A DNA stretch of 64,000 nucleotides from Embleya sp042956465. GTDB taxonomy: Bacteria; Actinomycetota; Actinomycetes; Streptomycetales; Streptomycetaceae. Below, in pieces: positions 15,962-24,721 of this stretch. Position 1 is the first letter of the stretch. The number at the start of each line of letters is the position of its first letter. The position numbers and the translations under genes were made by a program. Below the pieces are notes generated by a model, which was not told the DNA's origin, did no database searches, and saw only the letters and a list, made by a program, of their open reading frames with translations. Location: the NCBI RefSeq assembly GCF_042956465.1, contig NZ_JBIBGL010000010.1:248001-312000 (forward strand), read 5' to 3'.

Positions 15962-16897
15962 ATGGCCGCCCAGGACCGTGCCCCAGCGCTCGATCAGCTC
16001 GACCGTGCCCTGCTCCGGGTGACCGCGCGGGCCGACACCTCCGCCGCACGGGCCCGGCAACTGCGGTGGGTGGTGGGTGAGTTGCGCCGTGCGATGGTGC
16101 AGGAGGGGTTCCCGGTCGAGGCCCGCGCCTCGCTCGCCGCGCTGTTGTCGGCCGACCCGATGCGGTGCTATCTGGACCTCGCGCAGAGCGGTCGGCTGCG
16201 CACCCGTGCGGTGGCGGGAGCCGGCATCTCCACGACGGCGAGCATGCGGGTGCGGATGGACTGCCTGGAGATCCTGGCCCGGGCGGGGTCGGTGCCGGCC
16301 GTGCTTCCGGAGCGACCGGCGATTCCCGAACTCAAGCCGCCGGTGGGCGCCCGGCAACGATCGTTGTTGCTGGACTGGCTGGCCGCACATGCCGACCGCA
16401 GCGGCGCGGATCCGGGCCGGATCCGGCTGTTCGCGCTGATCGGGGTGGTGCTGGACACCGGCGCGCGGGTGGGCGAGTTGTGCGCGCTGCGGCTGAGCGA
16501 CCTGGCGCCGGACGAGCGCACGGTGCGGATCGTGCGGCGCCCACAGGCGCGCACGGTCAACCCGGCCGTCGTCGAAGTACTGCCGCTGTCCGGTCCCACC
16601 CGGGCCGCGCTGGGCCGCTGGTTGGACGTACGCGAGGAACTGGTGCGCCACGTGCAGGGACCGGTGGCCGCCGTGTGGGTGTCGGTCCGGGGCAACCACT
16701 CCGGGGTGCCGGATCGGGACGGCAACTCCCGGCGCCGGCCCGCCGGGATGCCACTGATGCCGCGCGGACTCGCCCGCGCGTACACGCGCACGGTGGTCGG
16801 GTTGAACGTGGACATGGCCGGGCGACCGGGCTGGGAACCGGTTCCGTACCGACTGGAGCAGCTGCGCCGGGCGGTGGAGGCCGCACCACAGGAGTAG
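15962..16897 (+). CDS. Degenerate tyrosine recombinase/integrase-like protein
   Basis: The 311 residues resemble phage-integrase proteins. An N-terminal helical region (10-110) precedes a catalytic-type domain with the box I arginine in LIGVVLDTGARVGELCALRLSDL (about residues 160-182). The normal HxxR box II and catalytic tyrosine are not visible. The closest stretch, YRLEQLRRAVEA, is at the very C-terminus, and the frame then ends. So this is either a truncated recombinase or a conserved non-catalytic relative. It has no ribosome binding site. TACAGT (15950-15955), a -10 type sequence, lies just before the ATG and suggests a leaderless mRNA. No attachment sites are seen nearby. Confidence 0.65.
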   Translation: MAAQDRAPALDQLDRALLRVTARADTSAARARQLRWVVGELRRAMVQEGFPVEARASLAALLSADPMRCYLDLAQSGRLRTRAVAGAGISTTASMRVRMDCLEILARAGSVPAVLPERPAIPELKPPVGARQRSLLLDWLAAHADRSGADPGRIRLFALIGVVLDTGARVGELCALRLSDLAPDERTVRIVRRPQARTVNPAVVEVLPLSGPTRAALGRWLDVREELVRHVQGPVAAVWVSVRGNHSGVPDRDGNSRRRPAGMPLMPRGLARAYTRTVVGLNVDMAGRPGWEPVPYRLEQLRRAVEAAPQE

Positions 16898-17042
16898 AAC
16901 GCCGGAGAAAGCCGGGAGGATTGGGGACGATTCCCGCATCGTGCCGATTGGCCCCGGACGGGTACTGCAACGTTCCGGTCGGGCGCACTATCGTCGGCGG
17001 AGCGCGCCGTCACCACGGCGCTGTGGCGACAGGGGGAGCCCC

Positions 17043-17420
17043 ATGAGTATCGCCGTAGACGCGCCCGCAGGCACTCGACCGCGCGTGCTCGTCGAGGACT
17101 TCGACGACGCGTTCGAACTCGACCTGGATGCGGAGCCGGCCGGCGGCGCCGGTGTACGACGGGCGTGCCCGCAGTGCGGCGTGGTGCTGGTCGCGGCCGA
17201 CGCCGACGACGGGTCGGTGGTGCCGGACCACGCGGTGTGCCCCAGTGCACAGGACCCGTTCGGGATTCGCGCCTGCCCGGGATCGGGCACGGCGTTCGGG
17301 GACCCGGTCGATCGAGCCGCCGACCCGACTCCACCTGCGCCGGCGCCCGCGCGGCCTCCGGTCACGGTGCTGCCTGCGGGCCTGGACTGGCGGGCCCAGC
17401 CCTTCTCGCACACCGCGTGA
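17043..17420 (+). CDS. Small cysteine-containing protein, function unknown
   Basis: I do not recognise this 125-residue acidic protein. GGGGGAG with 4-nt spacing supports the ATG. Residues 15-35 are acidic (EDFDDAFELDLDAEP). A central block, ACPQCGVVLVAADADDG then HAVCPSAQDP and RACPGSG, holds four cysteines (CxxC plus two) that could bind zinc like a zinc ribbon. The C-terminal part is proline-rich and ends in LDWRAQPFSHTA. It is convergent with the MarR gene. A zinc-ribbon role is inference; the cysteine spacing is irregular. Confidence 0.65.
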   Translation: MSIAVDAPAGTRPRVLVEDFDDAFELDLDAEPAGGAGVRRACPQCGVVLVAADADDGSVVPDHAVCPSAQDPFGIRACPGSGTAFGDPVDRAADPTPPAPAPARPPVTVLPAGLDWRAQPFSHTA

Positions 17421-17553
17421 GCCGCCGAACCCTCCCACCCCGCACGCCACTTCACCCACCCGGACTGCCGGCAGGCCGATCTGCCGCCGGCGCCGCTCGG
17501 GTAGCGGGGAGTGCCGGGTCGACGGGGAGCGGGTCCGCGCCCGGGCGCGCGGC

Positions 17554-18090
17554 TCACTCGGGCTCGCGCACCGCCGCGTGCCGGTCGGATCCGTCCCGCG
17601 TGGCCCCGCCCCGCACGGCCCCGTTCTCGTAGGCGCCCATCGTCCGCACGAACATCGCCCGCTGTTCCGGCGACAGCGGGTCGAAGGCTCGGCGCCAGGC
17701 GTCGGCGCCGTTGGCCAGCCAGTTCTCGATCGCCGTCCGGGTCTGCGGGTCCTCGGTGATCGCCACGATCGACCGACGCCGGTCGGCGGGATCGGTGTGC
17801 CGTTCCAGGACGCCCTGCCGACCCAGGTCGCCGACCATCAGGCTGACCGTGGTCGGTGCCACCTCCAGCCGCGCGGCCAGTTGATTGACCGACATCGGGC
17901 CGTCGAAGAGCAGGTAGGCCAGCAACGACAGGTGCCGCGGGGCCAGGTTCATCGAGCGCAACCGCTCGGGGATCCGGGTGCGCTTGAGCCGGGCGGCCAC
18001 CCTCGGCATCAGTAGCAACATCGCCCGGATCGCCTCGTCCGTACTCAGGCCGTCCTCGGCGTCGGCCATCGAGGCGCGCTCCGTCGTCAT
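17554..18090 (-). CDS. MarR family transcriptional regulator
   Basis: The 178-residue protein carries a MarR winged helix (about 45-145). Recognition-helix sequence is MSVNQLAARLEVAPTTVSLMVGDLGRQGVLER, and the wing is HTDPADRRRSIVAIT, with the DxRR signature of the family. It should act as a dimeric repressor responding to a small ligand. ATG 18090 has GAGG eight bases upstream; internal ATG codons exist but leave the N-terminal dimerisation helix shortened. It lies 279 bp downstream of the acyl-CoA dehydrogenase gene on the same strand, with a terminator between them, so it is probably transcribed separately. Confidence 0.9.
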   Translation of the reverse strand: MTTERASMADAEDGLSTDEAIRAMLLLMPRVAARLKRTRIPERLRSMNLAPRHLSLLAYLLFDGPMSVNQLAARLEVAPTTVSLMVGDLGRQGVLERHTDPADRRRSIVAITEDPQTRTAIENWLANGADAWRRAFDPLSPEQRAMFVRTMGAYENGAVRGGATRDGSDRHAAVREPE

Positions 18091-18331
18091 ACCCGCCGCC
18101 TCCTCGTGCTCGACCCGTTCGGCTTCGAGTGTGAAGCGCGAATCCCCGAATCCATGAATCCCCGAATCCCGCCACCGTACCCGACCCCGTCACGCGCCCC
18201 CGAAAGGCGCAAACGCCGTGCCCACGGCCGCTCCCCCACCGACCGGCCGCTCCCGACACCGCGCCGGCGCGCACCGCGCCGCTCCTGCCCGGCGGTCGCC
18301 GCACCGTCGCGTCGGCCGCCGACTCGCCCGA

Positions 18332-18350
18332 GGCGGCCGTTTCGGCCGCC
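18332..18350 (-). terminator. Terminator of the acyl-CoA dehydrogenase gene
   Basis: GGCGGCCG (18332-18339) and CGGCCGCC (18343-18350) form a perfect 8-bp stem with a 3-nt TTT loop, 20 bp past the stop codon. Confidence 0.65.
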
Positions 18351-18369
18351 GCGAACCACCGACCCGCGC

Positions 18370-19518
18370 TCACCCGTGCAGCAGCAGGTCCCGGGCGATG
18401 ACCATGCGCTGGATCTGATTGGTGCCCTCGACGATCTGCAGGCACTTGGCCTCGCGCAGGTAGCGCTCCGCCGGGAAGTCGGTGGTGTAGCCGTAGCCGC
18501 CGAGGATCTGCACCGCGTCGATGGTCACCCGCATCGCGGCGTCCGTGCAGAACAGCTTGGCCATCGCCGCCTGGCGGCCGAACGGCAGTCCCGCGTCCCG
18601 CAGTCGGGCCGCGGACAGGTAGAGCGCGCGACCCGCCTCGATCGCGGTGGCCATGTCCGCGAGCATGAAGCGGATGCCCTGCTTGTCGGCGATCGGACCG
18701 CCGAACTGCGAGCGGTTCTTGGCGTAGTCGCTCGCCAGGTCCAGCGCGGCCTGGGCCACGCCGGTGGCGCACGCGGCGATGCCCAGCCGGCCGCAGTCGA
18801 GCGCGGCGAGCGCGATCGGGAAGCCCTGGCCCTCGGCGCCGATCCGGCGCTCCGCCGGGACCCGGGCGCCGTCCAGGTGGATCTGCGCGGTGGGCGAGGA
18901 GCGCATGCCCATCTTGTGTTCGGGCACGGCGGCCGACAGGCCCGGTGTCCCGGCGTCGACCAGGAACGCGCTGATCCCGCGCGAACCCTCGGGCGAGGTG
19001 CGCGCCAGCACGGTGTAGAAGTCGGCCACGCCGCCGTGCGTGATCCACGCCTTGGTCCCGGTGAGCACGTACTCGTCGGCGGCGGCCACCGCCTTGGTGC
19101 TCAGTGCCGCCGCGTCCGAGCCCGAGTGCGGCTCGGACAGGCAGTACGCGCCGAGCAGGTCGCCGGACAACATGGTGGGCAGGTGCGCGGCCCGCTGCTC
19201 CGGCGTGCCGAACGTGGCGAGCGGGTGGCACGCCAGCGTGTGTACCGACACCCCGAGGCCGACCGCCAGCCACCCGGCGGCCAGTTCCTCGAGCACTTGC
19301 AGGTAGACCTCGTACGGCTGCTCGCCGCCGCCGAATTCCTCGGCGTACGGCAGCGACAACAGTCCGGCGGCGCCGAGGGTCCCGAACACCTCCCGCGGGA
19401 AGCGCCCGGCGGCCTCGTCGGCGGCGGCCCGGGGCACGATCTCGCGAGCGGTGATCTCCCGGGTGAGGTCGAGCAGGGCACGGGCCTCGTCGGTGGGCAG
19501 CGTGCGCGTGACGGGCAT
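18370..19518 (-). CDS. Acyl-CoA dehydrogenase
   Basis: This 382-residue flavoprotein introduces the alpha-beta double bond in acyl-CoA thioesters and passes electrons to ETF. All family regions are present: an N-terminal helical domain, the FAD/substrate motif AYCLSEPHSGSDAAAL (near 120-135), the middle beta domain with TGTKAWITHGG, and the C-terminal helical domain with the base-bearing EGTNQIQR (Glu near 363). The sequence RSQFGGPIADKQGIRFMLADM is typical of short/medium-chain enzymes. The ATG is preceded by GGAAGGA. The natural substrate is not predictable; branched-chain or short-chain acyl-CoA is plausible. A hairpin terminator follows. Confidence 0.93.
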   Translation of the reverse strand: MPVTRTLPTDEARALLDLTREITAREIVPRAAADEAAGRFPREVFGTLGAAGLLSLPYAEEFGGGEQPYEVYLQVLEELAAGWLAVGLGVSVHTLACHPLATFGTPEQRAAHLPTMLSGDLLGAYCLSEPHSGSDAAALSTKAVAAADEYVLTGTKAWITHGGVADFYTVLARTSPEGSRGISAFLVDAGTPGLSAAVPEHKMGMRSSPTAQIHLDGARVPAERRIGAEGQGFPIALAALDCGRLGIAACATGVAQAALDLASDYAKNRSQFGGPIADKQGIRFMLADMATAIEAGRALYLSAARLRDAGLPFGRQAAMAKLFCTDAAMRVTIDAVQILGGYGYTTDFPAERYLREAKCLQIVEGTNQIQRMVIARDLLLHG

Positions 19519-19783
19519 GAGGGACGTCCTTCCGTGCGGTCCGGAGGTGGCCGGATCCGGCGGAGACCGGCGGCGGACCGGGTGGGGTTCGCCCCCCGGT
19601 CGTTGCGCACGATCGTACGGCGACCCGCCCGTGCCCGCCCGGCACGACGCGGCCTCGACGACCCGCGACGAGCCCTCACCCGCGTGGCGGCGGCCGGCCC
19701 GCACCGGTCCGCGAACGCCGGGCCGATCACGGCGCATCCGGAGTTCGTGGCCGGCGGGGTCCGGGCCGACCGGCTCGAACGGG

Positions 19784-20899
19784 CTACAGCACGACCAACC
19801 CGTGCGGACGCAGGTTCATCGGGTCGCCGCCGTCCTCCCCGCAGACCACGATGTCCTCGATCCGCGCGCCGTGCGTGCCGGGGATGTAGATGCCCGGCTC
19901 GATGGAGAACGCCATGCCCGGCTCCAGGGGCAGGCTGTTGCCCGCGACGATGTACGGCTCCTCGTGGCTCTCCAGGCCGATGCCGTGGCCGGTGCGGTGG
20001 ATGAAGTACTCGCCGTAGCCCGCCTCGGTGATGATGTCGCGGCCGACCGCGTCCAGTGCCTCGCAGGTCAACCCCGGTCGCACCGCGGCGAGTTGGGCGG
20101 CCTGGGCGCGCTCCAGCACGTCGTAGTAGCGGCGGAACTCGGCGGGCGGCTCGCCGATGCCGTAGGTGCGGGTCTCGTCCGAGCAGTAGCCGTCGGCGGT
20201 GGTGCCGCCGATGTCGACCACGACCACGTCACCGGTCTCGATCACCCGGTCGGACAGGTCGTGGTGCGGGCTCGCGGCGTTCGGGCCGGAGCCGACGATC
20301 ACGAAGTCCACTCGCACGTGGCCCTCGGCGATGATCGCGTCGGCGATGTCCGCGCCCACCTCGCGCTCGGTACGACCGGCCCGGAGCCACTCGCCCACCC
20401 GCGCGTGCACCCGGTCGATCGCGGCGCCGGCCCGGCGCAGCGCGGCCACCTCGGCGGCGGACTTGCGCATCCGCAACTCGCGCAACACGTCGCCGGCGAG
20501 CGACTGTTCGGCGGCGGGCAGGGCGGCGCGGAAGGCGAGCACCTTCTCCGCCCACATGTGGTTGTCCAGGCCGATCCGGGCCACGCCGGCGGGCAGCCGG
20601 TCGGCGATCAGCGCGTACGGATCGTCGGTCTCGGCCCAGCCGGCCACGTCGATGCCGAGCGCTCCCGCGGGTGACGCGAGGGCGGCGGGCTTCTCCAGGC
20701 CGGGTACGACCAGGAAGGGCTCCGCGCCGACGGGCACCACCAGGCATGTCAGGCGCTCCAGCGGAAGCGCCTCGTAGCCGGTGAGATAGCGCAGGTCGGC
20801 GCCGGGCGAGATGAGCAGGGCGTCCAGTCCCGCGTCGGCGGCTGCCTTCTGGGCGCGGCCGAGGCGGTCTGTGGGGTACAGGGCTGCGTCGTGGGTCAC
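19784..20899 (-). CDS. M24 family metallopeptidase (Xaa-Pro aminopeptidase-like)
   Basis: The 371 residues comprise a creatinase-type N-terminal domain (1-130) and a pita-bread M24 domain. The five dinuclear-metal ligands are visible: D in VVVDIGGT, D in YCSDETRTY, H in HRTGHGIGLESHEEP, and the two Glu residues in SIEPGIY and ARIEDIVV. It should remove N-terminal residues before proline, or cleave a related dipeptide, in the cytosol. No ribosome binding site precedes GTG 20899. TATGTT, a -10 type sequence, lies six bases upstream and suggests a leaderless mRNA. The DUF3050 gene lies 50 bp upstream on the same strand. Confidence 0.9.
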   Translation of the reverse strand: MTHDAALYPTDRLGRAQKAAADAGLDALLISPGADLRYLTGYEALPLERLTCLVVPVGAEPFLVVPGLEKPAALASPAGALGIDVAGWAETDDPYALIADRLPAGVARIGLDNHMWAEKVLAFRAALPAAEQSLAGDVLRELRMRKSAAEVAALRRAGAAIDRVHARVGEWLRAGRTEREVGADIADAIIAEGHVRVDFVIVGSGPNAASPHHDLSDRVIETGDVVVVDIGGTTADGYCSDETRTYGIGEPPAEFRRYYDVLERAQAAQLAAVRPGLTCEALDAVGRDIITEAGYGEYFIHRTGHGIGLESHEEPYIVAGNSLPLEPGMAFSIEPGIYIPGTHGARIEDIVVCGEDGGDPMNLRPHGLVVL

Positions 20900-20949
20900 G
20901 CGCCCAACATATGACACGTCACACGGCTCCGGGCAGTCCCGGAACCGGA

Positions 20950-21807
20950 TCAGCAGGCCGCGGGGCGGGTCGCCTCGATCGCCGTGTGCACCGCGTCCCA
21001 CAGGTCGGCGCGGGCGCGCAGCGAGACGGTGACGGTGCCGGCGCTCTCCCGCCACGCCCGGGCCGGGTCCGCGGTGGCGGAGCACAGCTGGGCGAGCAGA
21101 CGCAGCGCCATCGGGCCGTGGTCGTCGCCGTCCACCTCGATGTGCCGGGCGAGGTACTCGCCGAACACCGCGAGCCGGCCCTCGTGCCGGGAGTCGAGCG
21201 TGGTGAGGTGGTCGAACATGCGCGGGATGAGTTCCTCGCGGCCGAGTGCGAAGGACGCGGCGATGCAGTGCAGCGGGGCGTGTTCGACGACCTGCCAGGT
21301 GCGCGCCACGAACGCGGCGGCGCCGGCGGGTGCGCCGCACGCGACAACGGCCTCGGGCACCGGGACCTGGTCGACGAGCAGGCCGAGGAAGCGACGGGCC
21401 GGGCGGGTGTCGGCGCCGGCGGCGTCCATCGCGGCGAGGTAGAGCTCGAAGTGGCTGAGCGGGCCCAGCGAGGTGGTGTCGCTCTCCTCGCCGAGCACGA
21501 TCTCGTTGACCATGCGCCGGATCTCCGCGTCGCCGCGCGGCACCCATGGGATCTCCACGCAGGTCAGCCGCCGTTGCAGGCTTTTGAGCAGGGACATGAA
21601 GTCCCAGACGGCGAACACGTGGTGCTCCATGAACACCCGGATCGCGGTGATGTCGGTGAGGTCCCGGTAGACGGTGTGGCGGAGCACGCGTTGCCGCACG
21701 GGTGCGGTCTCGCCGAGCAGCCGCGCGATGTGATCGGTGGCACGGTCCGTGGCGTGCGCGCGCGGGAGGGTGGTGCCGATGGGGCTGGTGAGTGCGGTGG
21801 TGTCCAT
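20950..21807 (-). CDS. DUF3050 / heme-oxygenase-like fold protein
   Basis: This 285-residue protein matches DUF3050, an all-helical family related to heme-oxygenase-like (TenA/PqqC) and non-heme diiron folds. The diagnostic segments are IRVFMEHHVFAVWDFMSLLKSLQ (about 56-78) and VNEIVLGEESD (about 98-108), followed by SHFELYLAAM and the late HIEVDGDDHGPMAL. These supply the His/Glu/Asp residues expected of a dimetal site. The reaction is unknown for most members; an oxidase acting on an amino-acid-derived substrate is an inference from the fold. AGGA precedes the ATG. The M24 peptidase follows after 50 bp, so they may be cotranscribed. Confidence 0.82.
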   Translation of the reverse strand: MDTTALTSPIGTTLPRAHATDRATDHIARLLGETAPVRQRVLRHTVYRDLTDITAIRVFMEHHVFAVWDFMSLLKSLQRRLTCVEIPWVPRGDAEIRRMVNEIVLGEESDTTSLGPLSHFELYLAAMDAAGADTRPARRFLGLLVDQVPVPEAVVACGAPAGAAAFVARTWQVVEHAPLHCIAASFALGREELIPRMFDHLTTLDSRHEGRLAVFGEYLARHIEVDGDDHGPMALRLLAQLCSATADPARAWRESAGTVTVSLRARADLWDAVHTAIEATRPAAC

Positions 21808-22071
21808 GGTTCCTCGCGTGGGGTCGGCAGTTGCGGCTACCGATGGTAGAGAGAGCGCTACGCGGTGAAACATTTGTCGCGGATTTCCGGGCGCGGGTAG
21901 GACGCGCGTGCCATGATGCACGTTTGCGCGAAACGGCCGGGCACGGCACGGGTCGCCCGTCGTCGCGCCCGGGGCGGGGCAGGGATCGGCCGCCCGCACC
22001 GCCCGTGGCGGCCGGCTCGACGGTCGGGGTTGCCCGGGGGCCGGCCGCCCGGTGCCGGTCCTCGATCCCGG

Positions 22072-22088
22072 CGGGCCCTCGCGGCCCG
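22072..22088 (-). terminator. Hairpin downstream of the racemase gene
   Basis: CGGGCC (22072-22077) and GGCCCG (22083-22088) form a 6-bp GC stem, 16 bp after the stop codon of the racemase gene. It is short, so confidence is modest. Confidence 0.4.
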
Positions 22089-22103
22089 GATCGGCTTACC
22101 CGG

Positions 22104-23213
22104 TCAGGAGTCCTGGGTCAGCTTCGCGGCTTCCTCCGGGGACAGGCCCCAGGATTCGAGGAGGGTGGCGTCGACCCGCGTCGAGGCGTCCCCGACCGTG
22201 GACGGGGTGTCGGACAGTCGCGGGGCCGGGGCGGGCTGAAGGGTGCCGTCGGGGCGGATGAAGGTCTCCCGGGCCCGGTTGTGCGGGTGCTCGGCGGCCT
22301 CGTCCCAGGTCAGTACCGGCGTCACGCACGCGTCCAGCGGCTCGAAGACCGCCGTCCACTCGTCCCGGGTGCGCCCGGCGATCACCGCGGCGAACCGCTC
22401 GCGCAGGACCGGCCAGCCGGCCCGGTCCATCTGTGCCGGCAACTCCTCCTCGGCGAGCCCGAGTCCGGCCAACAGCAGGGCGTAGAACTGCGGTTCGATC
22501 GCACCCACGGCAACGTGGCGTCCGTCGGCGGTGGTGTACACGTCGTAGAACGGCGCGCCGGTGTCGAGCAGGTTGCCGCCGGGCTCGTCCGCCCAGCCGC
22601 CGAGCCCGCGCATGCCGTGGATGAACGCGCTGAGCAGCGCCGAGCCGTCGGTCATCGCCGCGTCGACCACCTGGCCGCGCCCGGACGTGCGGGCGGCCAG
22701 GAGCGCGGCGAGGATCCCGAACGCGCAGAACATCGCGCCGCCGCCGTAGTCCCCCACCAGGTTCAGCGGCGGCACCGGACGCTCACCGGTGCGCGCGAAG
22801 GAGTGCAACACCCCGGAGATGGAGATGTAGTTGATGTCGTGCCCGGCCCGCGGCGCGAGCGGCCCGTGTTGCCCCCAGCCGGTCATCCGGGCGTAGACGA
22901 GGGCGGGGTTGCGCTCCAGGCAGACGTCCGGTCCCAGTCCGAGCCGCTCGGCCACGCCCGGGCGAAACCCTTCGACGAGCACGTCGGCGCCGGCGATCAA
23001 CCGCAGTACCGAGTTCCGCGCGGCCGGGTCCTTGAGGTCGACCTCCAGGGTGCCCAACCGCCCGCGCCCGACCACCATCGAGGGCATCGACGCGCCGCCG
23101 GGGCGATCCACCCGGAGCACACCGGCGCCGGCGTCGGCCAGCATCATCCCGACGAACGGTCCGGGCCCGATCCCGGCCAGTTCGACCACCTTGACGCCAT
23201 CCAGCGCACCCAT
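22104..23213 (-). CDS. Alpha-methylacyl-CoA racemase (CaiB/BaiF family III CoA transferase fold)
   Basis: The 369-residue protein begins with the family signature GALDGVKVVELAGIGPGPF followed by MMLADAGAGVLRVDRPGG. It keeps the residues that set racemases apart from CoA transferases: His and Asp in AGHDINYISISG, Asp in LVGDYGGGAMFCAFG, and Glu in IEPQFYALLLAGL. These correspond to the His126/Asp156/Glu241 set of the mycobacterial enzyme. It would epimerise (R)- and (S)-2-methylacyl-CoA so that branched chains can enter beta-oxidation, fitting the acyl-CoA dehydrogenase nearby. ATG 23213 has GGGGAG seven bases upstream; an upstream in-frame ATG lacks one. Confidence 0.87.
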   Translation of the reverse strand: MGALDGVKVVELAGIGPGPFVGMMLADAGAGVLRVDRPGGASMPSMVVGRGRLGTLEVDLKDPAARNSVLRLIAGADVLVEGFRPGVAERLGLGPDVCLERNPALVYARMTGWGQHGPLAPRAGHDINYISISGVLHSFARTGERPVPPLNLVGDYGGGAMFCAFGILAALLAARTSGRGQVVDAAMTDGSALLSAFIHGMRGLGGWADEPGGNLLDTGAPFYDVYTTADGRHVAVGAIEPQFYALLLAGLGLAEEELPAQMDRAGWPVLRERFAAVIAGRTRDEWTAVFEPLDACVTPVLTWDEAAEHPHNRARETFIRPDGTLQPAPAPRLSDTPSTVGDASTRVDATLLESWGLSPEEAAKLTQDS

Positions 23214-23396
23214 GCCCACTCCCCACGCCACGCCACGATCGAATACCTGGCACAGTCAAGCAGACCTGTCGCCGGCGCGCCGCTCCCCTGCACGAACCGG
23301 GTGAGCCGCGAATCGGACCGGCCGCGAACCGAACGGCCCATCTCCGGGCGGGTGGGAAGTGCGGGCGGGACGTGCGGGCCGGAAGTGCGGGCGGTC

Positions 23397-24533
23397 TCAG
23401 CCGCCTTGCATGCGCACGATCTGGAGCGCGATCATCAGATTCAGCCGTAGGTGCGGATCCTGGGTGAACGGCCCCAACAGCCGCTCCAGCTTGGTGATCC
23501 GATAGCGCAGCGTGTTGTAGTGCACATACAGCCGGCGTGCGGTCTCGGCGACGTTGAGGTTCGTGTCCAGCAGTGCCTGCAGCGTGTTGCGCAGGTCCGC
23601 CGCCTCCGGATCGCGCGGGTGGGCCAACGAACGCAGCGCCTCGCGTGCGAAGCGGTCCAGCTCGCCCGGATCCGGAATCAGGCTCAGCAGCCGAAAGACG
23701 CCCAGTTGATCGAAGTCCGCCACCGCGCCCGGCCCGTGGATGCGCCGACCCGCCGCCACCGCGCGTCGGGCCTGTTCGTACGCGGTCGGCAGTGCGTCCA
23801 GGGACTCCGCCGGTCTGCTGATGCCGGTGCTGAACGAGCGGATCACGGTGCCGCAGTCGGCGTGCACCACGGCGGCGAGTTCGGCCACCAGCCGCGCGGA
23901 CTGCCCGTCGTCCGGCGCGCCGAGCAGGGCGACCACCTCGCGCGGATATGCCGCGACGGCCGCTTCCGGTGCCCGGGCGGCGACCGCCGTGGACCAGGCG
24001 AGGGCCAGCGCCTCCTGCCCGGCCCGCACCGCCCGCGCGTCCCCGCTCGCCGCGGGTGGATCGGCCTCGGCGACCACGACCAGCAGCGGGCCGCTCGGCA
24101 GCACCGTCCACCCGGTGAGGTCGGTGCTGCGTCCGGTCAGCAGGTCGCGCATCAGGTCGCTGCGGTACTTGGCGTCCGATGCGGCCCGGGCCAGCCGGCC
24201 CGTGAGTCCGACCGCGGTCTCCACGATCGGCCGCCCGGCCGGGCGCGGGACCTTCGCCGGGGTGGGGGCCAGGGCGCCCGCCGCGGGGTGCGGATCCTCG
24301 CCCGCGTCCCACGCCGTCGACGCGCCCGCCACCCGGGCCCTCGGCAACGACGCCGGGTCGGGCGCGCTCGCGCCGCCGCCGACCGCCTTGCGGCGCCGGG
24401 GCGGCAGCCGACGTGGGGCCGCGCCGGCCACCACCGCACGCGCGGTACCGGTCCCGCCACCACTGTTGTCACCGGGACGAAGTGGTGGTTCGCCCCCCGT
24501 TGTCGTTCCGCCCGTGTCCCCGTGGTTGCCCAT
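23397..24533 (-). CDS. PucR/CdaR-type transcriptional regulator
   Basis: This 378-residue protein ends in the PucR-type helix-turn-helix (about 315-375), with LLDTNLNVAETARRLYVHYNTLRYRITKLERLLG the classic signature. A GGDEF-like CdaR domain (about 165-300) precedes it. The first 95 residues are rich in Gly, Pro and Arg, look disordered and have no known domain; the usual PucR sensor domain is missing. The start is uncertain: no ribosome binding site precedes ATG 24533, but a TACGGT -10-like sequence six bases upstream suggests a leaderless mRNA. Family members act as activators of catabolic or morphological genes. It is divergent from the small-RNA candidate and AAA+ ATPase gene. Confidence 0.85.
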   Translation of the reverse strand: MGNHGDTGGTTTGGEPPLRPGDNSGGGTGTARAVVAGAAPRRLPPRRRKAVGGGASAPDPASLPRARVAGASTAWDAGEDPHPAAGALAPTPAKVPRPAGRPIVETAVGLTGRLARAASDAKYRSDLMRDLLTGRSTDLTGWTVLPSGPLLVVVAEADPPAASGDARAVRAGQEALALAWSTAVAARAPEAAVAAYPREVVALLGAPDDGQSARLVAELAAVVHADCGTVIRSFSTGISRPAESLDALPTAYEQARRAVAAGRRIHGPGAVADFDQLGVFRLLSLIPDPGELDRFAREALRSLAHPRDPEAADLRNTLQALLDTNLNVAETARRLYVHYNTLRYRITKLERLLGPFTQDPHLRLNLMIALQIVRMQGG

Positions 24534-24685
24534 ATACCGACCGTAGCGTCACGAACACGCGCACGTCAGCACTGCGGAGAGCGTGCGGGCAGTGCACACC
24601 CGGAGTGCGCGGGGCGCACGATCCCGGTGCGACGCCCTTCTCGGTGGGATCGCATTCCGTCCGGAGATTTCCCGGCGTGGCGTGC

Positions 24686-24715
24686 TTGACCGTTGTGTCC
24701 GGATCGCCATAGCTT
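24686..24715 (+). promoter_or_regulatory. Vegetative-type promoter of the small-RNA candidate
   Basis: TTGACC (24686-24691) and TAGCTT (24710-24715) are 18 bp apart, a close match to the main sigma factor consensus. The predicted transcription start is near 24722. No start codon with a ribosome binding site follows closely, but a strong hairpin does. Confidence 0.7.
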
Positions 24716-24721
24716 GCGGTC

